From positions 7,920,868 through 7,984,867 of the forward strand of contig OW203738.1 in assembly GCA_934045075.1 (NCBI GenBank): DNA of 64,000 bases, given 5' to 3'. Shown here piece by piece: positions 1 through 8,264 of this stretch. The stretch comes from Yponomeuta sedellus. Lineage: Eukaryota > Arthropoda > Insecta > Lepidoptera > Yponomeutidae. A program made the translations under genes and the position numbers. The notes below the pieces were generated by a model. That model had not been told where the DNA came from, did not search any database, and saw only the letters and a list, made by a program, of their open reading frames with translations. Each line of letters begins with the position of its first letter. Positions within the stretch are counted from its first letter, which is position 1.

Positions 1-672
1 AGTATACCCTTTGTAAAAACACCCTTTGTACTTGCTAATACGAACGCAATCCCCTACTTTACACTTTGGTTTCACTGAGGATGACTCTGCGTGAGATACA
101 ATATTTTCTAAAACTTTGGGTTCATTGACTTTGTTTACCTCCACTGGTCGATACTTTGTTGTACGGTGTTTCGTACTATTATATGAAATCACAATATCAA
201 CTAATGGTTTTCCAATCCATTTGTAATTGCCAACTAAACTAAAATATTTATATAGCTTATTCTTCAATGTCCTTATAACTCTTTCAACAATAGATGCTTT
301 CTTTGTAGAAAAAGTTGAATAATGGTTAATGTGGTATGATTGCATAAGCCTTTGAAAAGATTTGTTATAAAATTCTGTTCCTAAATCGGTCTGTACGTTA
401 GTTGGAACACGATTACTTTTTAAAATTTTTTCAAATGCATTACACACTTCATTCATTGATTTAGTTTTTAATGGAACAGTCCAAACATATTTTGAAAAAC
501 AATCTATAATGACTAAAATAAAATTAAATCCTCTATTGTGTTTTCGAATATGTTGGATATCAATTAAATCCGCTTGCCATAAATCATCGATTCCTTTAAG
601 AATAACTTGCCGTCGATTGAAATTTCTTCTAGCAGCTCTATGAATCTCGTTCACCACTTTTTCTTTACTCAT
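1..672 (-). CDS. Polinton-type integrase (rve fold), C-terminus cut by window edge
   Basis: Open from the ATG at 672 to base 1 with no stop, so the 3' end lies outside the window. The product is a DDE integrase that would insert the linear element into host DNA. Visible catalytic residues are D35 in WQADLIDI, D96 in QTDLGTEF and E130 in ASIVERVIRT; D96 and E130 are 34 residues apart, as in retroviral and Polinton integrases. A basic segment follows, then KVGDCVRISKYKG, which looks like the start of the usual C-terminal SH3/chromo-like domain. No N-terminal zinc finger is seen, so the start may be a short form. The ATG overlaps the stop of the preceding small ORF by 8 nt (ATGAGTAA), so the start is well placed. 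The frame is intact over 224 codons. A Ginger- or retrotransposon-type integrase is less likely because of the adjacent packaging ATPase. Confidence 0.85.
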   Translation of the reverse strand, partial: MSKEKVVNEIHRAARRNFNRRQVILKGIDDLWQADLIDIQHIRKHNRGFNFILVIIDCFSKYVWTVPLKTKSMNEVCNAFEKILKSNRVPTNVQTDLGTEFYNKSFQRLMQSYHINHYSTFSTKKASIVERVIRTLKNKLYKYFSLVGNYKWIGKPLVDIVISYNSTKHRTTKYRPVEVNKVNEPKVLENIVSHAESSSVKPKCKVGDCVRISKYKGCFYKGYT

Positions 673-1054
673 AATTTCTACTGGCAATGTCTCTGATTGC
701 TACCAACTGATCTTTGATAATAGAACTAACTTCTACCCTTGTACACTTTTCATCTAACTGTTTCTGAATCAGTTGTATCTGACTCTTTATACTTTTTAGC
801 TCGACAAGAATATCATGCTCTTTGCAAAATAACTTTAAGTTTTGATCAACATACTCTTTGTTGACAGCCTCATCTGGTAGTACAGGAAGTCTCAATCCTA
901 CCAGTTTTTCTGATTTCAAGTCATATTCTCCGTTAAGGTTTTGAGTAAGATTTTTATTATTGGTGCTATAAAATATTTCTGATGGACGAAGTCTTTTATG
1001 CACATGGTGGCCAAATTTATCAATATTCATCATTTTTTTAAGAAGGTTGAACAA
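665..1054 (-). CDS. Small protein of the Polinton-like cassette, AVNKEYVD motif
   Basis: 129 codons if started at 1054; methionines at 1033 and 1030 are equally good, and 1030 (MNIDKFGHH) is my preferred start because the conserved-looking part begins there. Function unknown. The middle holds LVGLRLPVLPDEAVNKEYVD, a pattern also found in phage and viral fibre-like proteins, where it precedes a coiled coil. The C-terminal 50 residues (KSIKSQIQLIQKQLDEK) are predicted by eye to be helical and heptad-like. It starts about 36 nt after the upstream ORF ends and its stop overlaps the integrase ATG, so it is probably expressed from the same transcript. A minor structural or assembly role is inference only. 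Confidence 0.6.
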   Translation of the reverse strand: MFNLLKKMMNIDKFGHHVHKRLRPSEIFYSTNNKNLTQNLNGEYDLKSEKLVGLRLPVLPDEAVNKEYVDQNLKLFCKEHDILVELKSIKSQIQLIQKQLDEKCTRVEVSSIIKDQLVAIRDIASRNYE

Positions 1055-1090
1055 GAACTGATGGAAAATACATTTGAGTTTGTAATTATA

Positions 1091-2059
1091 TTACTTTATT
1101 AGACCACATTCACGCAGTTCTTCAATGATAGAAATAATTTCGTTATTAAGCCCTGTATTACCAGCTTCGCGAGACGCAATAAGTAATTTTAAACGTTCCA
1201 CCAATTCATTTGGATCATCCCAGTACACATAATCCACATTTTTATTCATTTTTTTCAAGACTGGTAACCCTTCTCCTTGCGGCAGACTTTCAATACTGCT
1301 AGAAGTATTTTTGGTTAGTTTAAAGAGAGGTTTTATTATTTGCAAATACTTCATACCTCTATTACTTTTTATTGGCTGTTTAGGACTGAAATCACGACGG
1401 TGAGCATTTGTTTCTAACAGTAATTGTTTATAGTTTTTTAAATCATCAGGCTTAACTAAACTTAAATTTGGTTTTGGTTTCAACAATAATTCAGCTAATC
1501 CAGGTGTATTTAAATAACTTTTCCCGCCAACTGAAATCTTATTTTCTGTAACTGACACTCGCAGTGATCCCAACATAGTTTTTCCTCGCTCCAGCCTTAC
1601 TCCATAAGGTACATTACTAAATATTTCCGATGACAATGACCAAGAAGAAGAATCTTGGCGAGGACTCTGAACAGATTCAAGAGTTTTAAACGATGTGTCA
1701 CTTGAATCACCCATGTTTAAATCGCCTTCATCAGTTTCACTAAATGCTTTCTGTTCAGGTTTTTGGGAGTCACGATCACTATTTTGCATAAAGTTGTAGC
1801 TGGTAGATGCACCATCATCGATTTCATTAAGGTCTTTGTTAGTATCAATGTTTGTTTTAGTGTCCCAGTGTCTATCATCCCAATACTCTTTATTAATCTT
1901 TTCATTTTTTGCGGCGATGCTTTTTAGTGGACCTGTTAATGGTTTGAAAACCTTTTCCAATACTAGATCATTATCGTGGTCAATATCTTTCAATTGTTTA
2001 AACTTTCTTTTTACAGCTTCAGCAGATTCTACAATCTGTGTTTTTAGTATCTTTTCCAT
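1091..2059 (-). CDS. DUF8207-like protein of the Polinton-like cassette
   Basis: The frame is open from 2176, but the Met at 2059 (MEKILKTQIVESAEAVKRK) is preferred because it starts the conserved-looking helical segment and avoids overlap with the ATPase; this gives about 322 residues. Order: N-terminal charged helix, acidic and serine-rich linker (about 60-150), then a C-terminal block with YLNTPGLAELLL, TNAHRRDFSP, SNRGMKYLQII and finally VYWDDPNELVERLKLLIAS...NNEIISIIEELRE. That last block is the signature I associate with DUF8207 proteins, which recur beside integrase and ATPase genes in insect Polinton-like elements. Biochemical role unknown. Uninterrupted, in line with the other three ORFs of the cassette. 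Confidence 0.7.
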   Translation of the reverse strand: MEKILKTQIVESAEAVKRKFKQLKDIDHDNDLVLEKVFKPLTGPLKSIAAKNEKINKEYWDDRHWDTKTNIDTNKDLNEIDDGASTSYNFMQNSDRDSQKPEQKAFSETDEGDLNMGDSSDTSFKTLESVQSPRQDSSSWSLSSEIFSNVPYGVRLERGKTMLGSLRVSVTENKISVGGKSYLNTPGLAELLLKPKPNLSLVKPDDLKNYKQLLLETNAHRRDFSPKQPIKSNRGMKYLQIIKPLFKLTKNTSSSIESLPQGEGLPVLKKMNKNVDYVYWDDPNELVERLKLLIASREAGNTGLNNEIISIIEELRECGLIK

Positions 2060-2150
2060 AGCGAGATAAAATATGTACTTTCTCTCGCAACGCAAACCGA
2101 TTAGTAACGACACTTCGATCCGTAACTCATTATAAATAGCACAAATATGC

Positions 2151-2837
2151 TTAGTCAAAGACAACGAATTTGTCAAAGTTCATTCTGTAACATCCTTTAC
2201 CTTTTTCACAATCTTTATTAATTACCAAATAATTATAAGGCACACTCCATATTTTTTTGCACATCTCTCGAAACTGTGTCCAGCTCATATCTGCGTTAAC
2301 ATGTTCGTTATAAATATGTCGTAGATTGATGTCATCCTGTTTAAAAATTATAATCAAATTAGCATTATCCCTGATCAATTGCTTTGGTATCTTACTGTAT
2401 GTTTGATTCAAATAGAAAGAATCAATCTTTTTATGTCTACCCATCGCAAAATAATCACGTATGTTATTTTGTTTTTCACAAGCAACGTCATCAAATATCA
2501 TTACGGAGTAAGGTTTGGCATTTTGATGACTTATCACTTCTTCGTTGTCACGAAATTTACTGAAATTTATCTCAGGAACCATGCTTAACACTTTATCTAA
2601 AAAAACGTATTTTGGCTGGAAGAGCGTTTTAGAATAAAGGTAAACGTTTCGGTAGCGCAATCCATTTTTGTGCAATAGAAGACCTATCATTACGTTTGTT
2701 TTACCGCAGTTCGAAGGACCACAAATTATGCATCGAATTGTATTTGGTAAAAGATTTCCATGTAGTTTTATTTTGTTGTTAGATTCGCTACAAATGTTTT
2801 CCAAACGTAATGTTTGCGCTTGTTGTATAAATTTCAT
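2151..2837 (-). CDS. FtsK/HerA (A32-like) packaging ATPase of the Polinton-like cassette
   Basis: 228 codons. P-loop NTPase that in Polintons and related viruses pumps DNA into capsids. Walker A is GPSNCGKT at residues 40-47, Walker B is VMIFDD at 112-117, and a sensor-like glutamine stands in YLNQTYSKIPKQL (145) followed by a hydrophobic strand LIIIF. Length fits the compact A32/Polinton ATPases (about 200-250 residues). The ATG at 2837 follows a promoter-like stretch with TATATAAG on the minus strand at 2914-2921. Its stop lies inside the longest reading of the next ORF (26-nt overlap if that starts at 2176). First gene of the cassette; intact. It may be active in element mobility or a recently inserted fossil. 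Confidence 0.85.
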   Translation of the reverse strand: MKFIQQAQTLRLENICSESNNKIKLHGNLLPNTIRCIICGPSNCGKTNVMIGLLLHKNGLRYRNVYLYSKTLFQPKYVFLDKVLSMVPEINFSKFRDNEEVISHQNAKPYSVMIFDDVACEKQNNIRDYFAMGRHKKIDSFYLNQTYSKIPKQLIRDNANLIIIFKQDDINLRHIYNEHVNADMSWTQFREMCKKIWSVPYNYLVINKDCEKGKGCYRMNFDKFVVFD

Positions 2838-2913
2838 TCTTGAGTAAATAAAATAAAAACGATACTAACACCTAGAACTGCAGGCGTGCAATGAAGTGAT
2901 TGTTGTATTTGAC

Positions 2914-2921
2914 GCTTATAT
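2914..2921 (-). promoter_or_regulatory. Candidate TATA box for the Polinton-like operon
   Basis: TATATAAG on the minus strand, about 77 nt upstream of the ATPase ATG, in an otherwise AT-rich stretch. Position is plausible for a single promoter driving all four ORFs. TATA-like strings are common in AT-rich DNA, so this is weak. Confidence 0.25.
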
Positions 2922-3017
2922 AAATAATTCCTATGAATGAACTGAAGTAAAAAAGAGTTTCCGTTTTAGTAAGTTAATCAAGTAATGAAATGTCTAGATT
3001 GCATATTTCCCACAATA

Positions 3018-3145
3018 GTATTGGGAACTCTAGGACACTTTGAAGGAGTGACGGCGAACGCAGTGAGCCCCTCACGACGGAAAAGTGTCCTAGAGTTCCC
3101 AATACTATACTACTGTCCTTAGCACGGGTTAGTGCATTAAAAAAA
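3018..3145 (+). mobile_element. Hairpin retroposon with the family-D 3' tail
   Basis: Inverted arms (AGTATTGGGAACTCTAGGAC and its complement) at about 3023-3046 and 3085-3108 enclose a 38-nt GC-rich loop. The hairpin is followed at once by GTCCTTAGCACGGGTTAG and an A-run, the same tail that ends the tRNA-headed family D copies. Two unrelated bodies with one tail suggest both use the same LINE reverse transcriptase. Confidence 0.5.
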
Positions 3146-3257
3146 AGAATACAAACATGAGTACTTAGGTCTTATCTTCTTGTCTTAACATTTTCACACC
3201 TCGTACATTACCCACCAAAGGGTACCGGTTACTTTCCAGCATAAATGTAAGGACTGA

Positions 3258-3470
3258 CTGCTTCGTTGTTCTAGCCGTTAAGTGCTTGGGTACCAAGACA
3301 GAGGTCGTGGGTTCGATTCCCACTTGGGGCCGCCATACATATGTGTAAACAAGTGGCCTCTGTCTGGGTGTATTTTCATGTTTGTGACGTCCTTGCCTGG
3401 TTTTCATAGTATCCTAGCTTGGGACCAAGGCAAGTTTGATCAGCTTTTAACGGTATTGATTACATTAAGC
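3258..3470 (+). mobile_element. tRNA-derived SINE, family A
   Basis: A B-box-like GGTTCGATTCC at 3310-3320 sits in a tRNA-like head, followed by a body with GCCTCTGTCTGGGTGTATTT, GTTTGTGACGTCCTTGCCTGG and ATCCTAGCTTGGGACCA. Other copies of the same body lie at 23640-23830 (-), 51355-51525 (-), 55216-55362 (+), with a 3' fragment at 63538-63600. Any protein frame crossing it is accidental. Confidence 0.7.
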
Positions 3471-3479
3471 CGGTAAAAT

Positions 3480-4370
3480 AGTTGAATGTTTTTTTTTCTT
3501 TAGAATCTTCGAGCAATTTTTAAGTTTATAAATATAAGGTTACCGGTTAAGAGCCTGTAAAAAACGAAGTTCTGAATTAGGGAATTTCATTCAGAGCTAA
3601 TATGACCTATATTATATTTTTTCTAAATAAGCAATTATTTTTTACAAATAATACGCCACACATCTTTTTAAATTAATGAAAACCATCAATTTATAATCTC
3701 ATACCAATACCGGAAATACTTACCAATATTGCTGTCTCGGCAACTTGACAGCAATATAGGTAATTATGCTTGCAGAGAATCGCAACACAACTTTCTCTTT
3801 GGTACCTGCCAAGCTTAAAATTTCTTCAAGTAAATTTACAAAAATTAAATGATTTTGACGTTTTTGGATAGAAAAAAAGTGTAACAGACAATCTAGTCAG
3901 ACATCCAGAATCATGAACATAAAACGTGCTAAATTCATGTTAGGTTCATAATTTTTTCATGATTAATGGTTTCCTTGTTGACGGTCGCAAGGTTGTGTAG
4001 ATTGTGTAAATTTATAGTTGAATTTCTTACCAAGAGCTTGCCGATAAACTGAATGAACAGTTTGGAAAACTACGTGAGTGTTGTTTTTAATTTCTTCTTT
4101 TGAAAAAAATAATTTAAGAAAAGAAAAAAGCGCATCGTATTTCTTATGTAGGACCTGTCTATAAACTTCATGCAGCTATGGAGGTTGCAGCTCGTCGGCA
4201 AATAAGGCGGCAGTCACTTAGAGGGTCGTGAGCTGCGCCCGCGCCGCAAGGCTAATCATGAGCGCGGATATTAATAAGTTTAGCGCAACCTAGGACACTT
4301 CTGACTGTTATCTCTTCTTCTTCTGACGTCTTACAGTAAAATGTAACACCTTACGAAACTGTGTTATCAA
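3480..4370. other. Non-coding stretch
   Basis: AT-rich DNA without a recognisable gene. The only structure seen is an imperfect 15-bp-armed palindrome around 3722-3762 (TATTGCTGTC and complement). A GC-richer patch at 4170-4290 has no match elsewhere in the window. Confidence 0.5.
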
Positions 4371-4374
4371 CCCT

Positions 4375-4665
4375 TACATATCCCCACTGCTGGTTAGTTT
4401 AGGCCATACTCCTCCACCACGGGGGCCAACTCCGGGTTGGTGGAGGATTGTAAGACAGTGGCAGGCCTTACTGTCAGAAGTTATCAAGCCGCCCATAAGG
4501 CCTCTGCCATGGCATGCTCGGACATGGCTTAGCGACAGCCGGCGCCAACGGCTTAACGTGCCTTGTGGAGCACGGAAGCGCTCGGAAGAATGCCACTAGC
4601 GGTAGTCACGGGACGGTCACCCATCACAATCACTCGGTTCGCCTAGGCCACGAGCGCTTTATTTA
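4375..4665 (-). mobile_element. Family J SINE (5S-rRNA-like head), partial
   Basis: Complement of the repeat that ends in CCCCAGCAGTGGGGACATAC in other copies. Recognisable blocks are the CCACCACGGGGGCC segment, the GGCCTTACTGTCAGAAGTTA segment and, at the right-hand (5') end, GGTCACCCAT, the complement of the 5S box-C-like GATGGGTGACC. The box-A part is eroded in this copy. Confidence 0.6.
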
Positions 4666-4822
4666 CATAACTGTAATTTAAGACAATAAATGATTGAATT
4701 GTATTAAATTGACTCGCTACCCTGCCCTTTTTGTCACTGTTGCACACATGCCTGGCCCATGGCTCGCGATCTTTCTGCCATCGGCCAACTTCGTACAAAA
4801 GTATTTGTACTCAAGTACTCAC

Positions 4823-4990
4823 CAACTGTAGTCAGGTTGGCATTAGTCTTGTAGGTCTCGCGCTCCTCGTGGGATACCCTAGGGTGCAGAGGAGGCGAGG
4901 TCCTGAAGATACGCGTCAGGTCAGGCCCCCCCTCCATGCATGTGCGCTGGAACGCCATGCCCCGGAGCTGGTGCGGGCTGGCGTTGGTGC
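4823..4990 (-). CDS. Runt-domain gene, exon 4 (predicted)
   Basis: 168 nt of GC-rich open frame on the minus strand, bounded by an acceptor (pyrimidine-rich tract ending in CTGACCTCAG, 5000-4991) and a donor GTGAGT (4822-4817). Incoming phase needs two bases to finish the codon begun by exon 3, and this exon supplies GC, giving serine 157; it then encodes 55 codons and ends in phase 1 like exons 1-3. Text includes TNASPHQLRGMAFQRTCMEG and PLHPRVSHEERETYKTNANL. It would encode the linker just after the Runt domain; I do not recognise a family motif in it. The call rests on splice sites, phase, strand and composition. No later exon with the terminal VWRPY motif was found, so the 3' exon(s) lie left of the window. 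Confidence 0.65.
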
Positions 4991-5029
4991 CTGAGGTCAG
5001 AGACAGGTGATGAAAATTAATAAAAAATA

Positions 5030-5180
5030 TATCGTGTAGGACGCCCTCCGACCAGGTGGGATGACGATCTGCGAAAAACTGCCGGCAGATGCTGGATGCG
5101 GCAAGCTGAAGACAGGGCGCTATGGCGCTCATTAGGGGAGGGCTATGTCCAGCAGTGGACTACATAATATAGCCTGAAGA
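5030..5180 (+). mobile_element. LINE K, 3' end of ORF2
   Basis: Starts near GTAGGACGCCCTCCGACC and runs to CAGCAGTGGACTACATAATA and a GAAGAAG tail. The frame reads GRPPTRW...GRCWMR then ALWRSLGEGYVQQWT in the better copy at 24660-24985, the C-terminus of an insect endonuclease-reverse transcriptase. Its 5' end lies about 40 bp from the acceptor of Runt exon 4. Confidence 0.75.
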
Positions 5181-5237
5181 AGAAAATATCGTTATAATAA
5201 TAGATAGATCGGTAGATACAAAGAACACCAAAATCAT

Positions 5238-5640
5238 GCCATCAGGTATATCTTTGGCTTGCGGAAGTATGATCACGTGTCAGACTTCCGACGCCAATCG
5301 AATTGGCTCCCAGTCAGATGGCGTCGCAACCTGCAAATGCTTATTCTTCTCTATAATATTCTGAGAAGCCCCTGTGCCCCGAAGTATGTGCGGGAGAGAT
5401 TCCTGCTTCTGCCTCCGCGAGCCAGACCACAGTGCTACCTCTTTGCGTTTCAGCGTGACAGAGCTTTACTTAAGTATTTACTTTGTAAAATTTTCAATTC
5501 AGATACTGGCCCGTAGTCCAAATAGATGGCATTTTAATTATTAATTACATAACCGCGGCTTTTAAGCCACCTAGATTAGAATGTATGATGAAGGGTGTAT
5601 CTCTTTAGCAGTAAATATTTTTGTATAGAATCAGGCAGTT
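5238..5640 (+). pseudogene. LINE L fragment, reverse transcriptase C-terminal region
   Basis: The plus frame from about 5242 to the stop at 5514-5516 reads IRYIFGLRKYDHVS, then NWLPVRWRRNLQMLILLYNI and PKYVRERF, the pattern of the C-terminal helical region of non-LTR retrotransposon ORF2 proteins. The domain with the RT active site is missing (5'-truncated insertion). The following 120 bp is presumably its 3' UTR. Confidence 0.65.
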
Positions 5641-6010
5641 ACTTTGCGGAAATCCATAATAGCATTAAAAAGTTAAAGTTACTTTGCTGAATTCCGCCAA
5701 AAATCCCACAAGCACCATGCGGCTAGCTAATGCACCGCCCTCCCTCCCACTTTTTCAAGCAGAAGCAAGACACGAACACACCACCACCAACACCAATACT
5801 TGTGTGAGAAAACACGCGACGCGTTTCGCCTCTAACACGAGGCATCCTCAGGCTCCCAAATGCAAGTCACTTGCATTGCGTGCTGTGTTCGTGTCTTGCT
5901 TCTGCTTGAAAAAGTGGGAGGGAGGGCGGTGCATTAGCTAGCCGCATGGTGCTTGTGGGATTTTTGGCGGAATTCAGCAAAGTAATTTTAACTTTTTAAT
6001 GCTAGTAAAT
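5629..6010. repeat. Family G long palindrome
   Basis: Inverted arms of about 121 bp, 5660-5780 and 5884-6004, with only a few mismatches around a 103-bp centre. The centre holds GACGCGTTTCGCCTCTAACA and CGAGGCATCCTCAGG. The same centre and one arm recur in single orientation at 62245-62490, and the outer parts flank a SINE D insertion at 43280-43620. This copy is therefore a snap-back or inverted dimer of an element that also exists in linear form. An open frame across it is a by-product of the symmetry. Confidence 0.75.
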
Positions 6011-7180
6011 ATTTATTATTATTATGAGATTAATGAGTGATGGGGTAAAAGGTCTTTCGAGCTATCAATACTGATGCGGTGCGTTTGGAATAATGTTTGC
6101 ACAAGGGTGAATGAAACAAATAACCACAAAAATAGTATTAAGTAGGAAAGCCGAAAGCACCGGTACCTATTAGATCACGCATGAATGGCTTTGATGCCAA
6201 TCCCATGTAATTTAATAACCGACGTGTCAATCACCTTATTAGCCCAAAATTGTGCTCCTTTTTTCGTCCGAACTATCAGCTCGAAAGAACCCGAGGCCCT
6301 TTATTCACATTGTACCGCCTCAATTATCCCTCTTCCTTTGGTAGTCCGTAAAAAAATATGCACAAATTAGTTTATGAGTTTACACAATGCAACAAAATGT
6401 ATCGATACCGCAATTATGTTGTGAAATCGACACAAACAAATGCGTGCAGGTTAATTGTTTGGACCTTTTTGTATGGGGCGCTAGGGATGGGTTGTGGATT
6501 TGTCGATAAAACGTTGTTCAATATAGGATATGGACAAGAATACGGTCAAGGCCGTCCATTGTACTACTGTAGTTATTGTTTTTTTTATTATTTAATAATA
6601 TTGTTATCTTATCTTATATTTTATACTCGTAAATCTTCTGTTTAAATATTAGATAGTTACAACAAAATCATAAATATTTGTTAGGTCTCTAAGCAAATCT
6701 TTTAAACAATAAGTACATCGTGCTATTGAAGATTATTTTTTATTTGTTGATGTTACATTTTATATTAAACGTACCATGTACTTTATCTATATATATTATC
6801 ATATACATTATGATGGTACATACCAAAAAGATCCAAAATTGGAAGTTTCTACTCGTCAATACGAATCTCTTTTATTATGGGGGTAAAATTAAATCGTGAA
6901 AATATAACAGCTCACCCATACTTTATAATGTCGGAATTTAGGCAAGTAATTAAGCATAAAACTTACTTAAGCAAAAAATGCCCAATATATTTTTTGATCT
7001 CGTATTTTTGTATGTAGGTAACTTGTGTCGGCAATTATTGAAAATGACAACAGTAGATGCGACTGTCATTGGTTGACAGTTTGATTATGGCGGCGAATTT
7101 GTTGTTATTCCATGAAAAGTATAGTGTTATATGATTGTAAATATGTCTTACACTTTTAAAGGAAGGCTTTCTGTAAGAAA
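6010..7180. other. Non-coding stretch
   Basis: AT-rich. Two short plus-strand frames at 6185-6645 show no recognisable domain and ordinary AT-rich composition. Nothing else seen. Confidence 0.5.
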
Positions 7181-7280
7181 TCACCATTAGCAATAAGGCC
7201 GCCAATTCTACTATATACATTGTGTAAATATTTTTAATTTGATCTTTTCCGGTGTAAGAAAAAGAATATTCTTATCTTTA
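7140..7280 (+). mobile_element. Family E LINE 3' end
   Basis: Contains TTAGCAATAAGGCCGCCAAT and ends in AGAATATTCTTATCTTTA, the tail shared by copies at 25860-25925, 44785-44940, 49080-49190 (-), 50990-51060, 59925-60045 and 60850-60930. A TATCT-type tail and consistent 3' boundary suggest a non-LTR retrotransposon. Confidence 0.6.
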
Positions 7281-7305
7281 CTCTTCGTACGGCTACAGAC
7301 TGTAC

Positions 7306-7373
7306 ATTTCTTTACTTTACCAAAAAAACATTAATTAGTAATTATTAATGTTTTTTTGGTAAAGTAAAGAAAT
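7306..7373. repeat. Perfect 30-bp-armed palindrome
   Basis: Arms 7306-7335 and 7344-7373 are exact complements (ATTTCTTTACTTTACC outward), with an 8-nt spacer TAGTAATT. Looks like a minimal foldback element or the scar of one. Confidence 0.85.
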
Positions 7374-7970
7374 AATATTGTCTACGTAGACACCAAAACC
7401 AACAACAAATCGATATTTCAACCGGCATCCCTACCAAGCGCTCGTGCAAGGGTCGCCCCACCGGCTTTAGCTCCGGCCACCTACAAATTAAGTCTATTAA
7501 CTCAAACTTTTAAGTCCCTTTGCGTACAGCAGATCTTCCCTTCTTGTCCGGCGAACTTCGGGGCTTATTCGCTAAGTACCGACTGCCCTTTTGTTCGCTC
7601 ACTCTTTGTTTTGGGATAGAAATAATATCCTCCCCTGATTATTAACGTTTGTGACGGCATTTTGTCTGATTAGTTCTTTTTGCGTAGGACGGAAGATTAT
7701 GTTTTAGGAATAAAGGGCTGTTGTCTGAGAGCTTAGGTTCTATATTGGTAATGATATTTTGGACTGAAGCTTTCTTTATTACTACACATTTTTAACTCCA
7801 TTCTGCATTAATTTCATCACATTCCTAAATCAAGTAGGTGAATCCGGAATTAAGTCAATAATAATATTTTTTAGTACATGCGAACAAGACAGTAATTACT
7901 GAAAGTGCAGTCTACAGTAATAGTTGTGCTAATAACCATAATGTAAAGAATGTAATGCCGGGTACAGTCA
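7374..7970. other. Non-coding stretch
   Basis: A GC-richer patch at 7420-7610 has no recognisable coding frame. The rest is AT-rich with nothing identifiable. Confidence 0.4.
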
Positions 7971-7975
7971 ATAGC

Positions 7976-8226
7976 AAGTCAATCTTTACATTTTTGTAGC
8001 AAAGTCGTCTGTAACGTAACGAACGTAACCTTAATTAGAGTGCACTTATGAAAGGTTGACGTGATGTGTAGGTACATACTAACCGAACGAATTAAAGTAA
8101 ACCAATGAAAGAAGATGTTTAGGGAAAACCAAATTAAGTACCGTAAGTACCGTAGACAGCACGTCAACCTTTACACATATGCACTTAATTCAGTTACGTT
8201 ACAGGCGAATTTGCAGAATGTAAAGG
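7976..8226. mobile_element. MITE-like element, family M
   Basis: The two ends are imperfect inverted repeats: TTTACATTTTTGTAGCAAAG then GTCTGTAACGTAAC at the left, and the complement of TTTACATTCTGCAAATTCGC then CTGTAACGTAAC at the right. Both also share GTGCA and AAAGGTTGACGTG further in. A related fragment lies at 15423-15490. Confidence 0.55.
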
Positions 8227-8264
8227 TACTAAGACACTATTAATAGCTTCGATGATATGGAGGG

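Larger units (their letters stand above)
1..2930 (-). mobile_element. Polinton/Maverick- or adintovirus-like element, right-hand part
   Basis: Four same-strand ORFs in the order ATPase, DUF8207-like, small protein, integrase, with overlaps or short gaps, covering 2.8 kb and no stop codon lesions. The combination of integrase and packaging ATPase is diagnostic of Polinton-like elements. DNA polymerase B, protease and capsid genes are not seen to the right of the ATPase; they would have to lie left of base 1, or this is a reduced form. No convincing terminal inverted repeat was located between 2840 and 3240; the short hairpin at 3023-3108 belongs to another repeat. Confidence 0.75.

Noticed and set aside
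3018..3110. Terminal inverted repeat of the Polinton-like element
   Set aside because: Both arms lie within 90 bp of each other and the structure ends in a SINE tail; a Polinton terminus would pair with the far end of the element.
3165..3407. Minus frame containing VWRP, reminiscent of the RUNX terminal VWRPY motif
   Set aside because: It lies inside a tRNA-derived SINE A copy, lacks the final Y-stop, and has no splice site; coincidence.
5684..5941. Plus frame of 85 codons in the family G palindrome
   Set aside because: Open because of palindromic GC-rich sequence; no homologous protein pattern.
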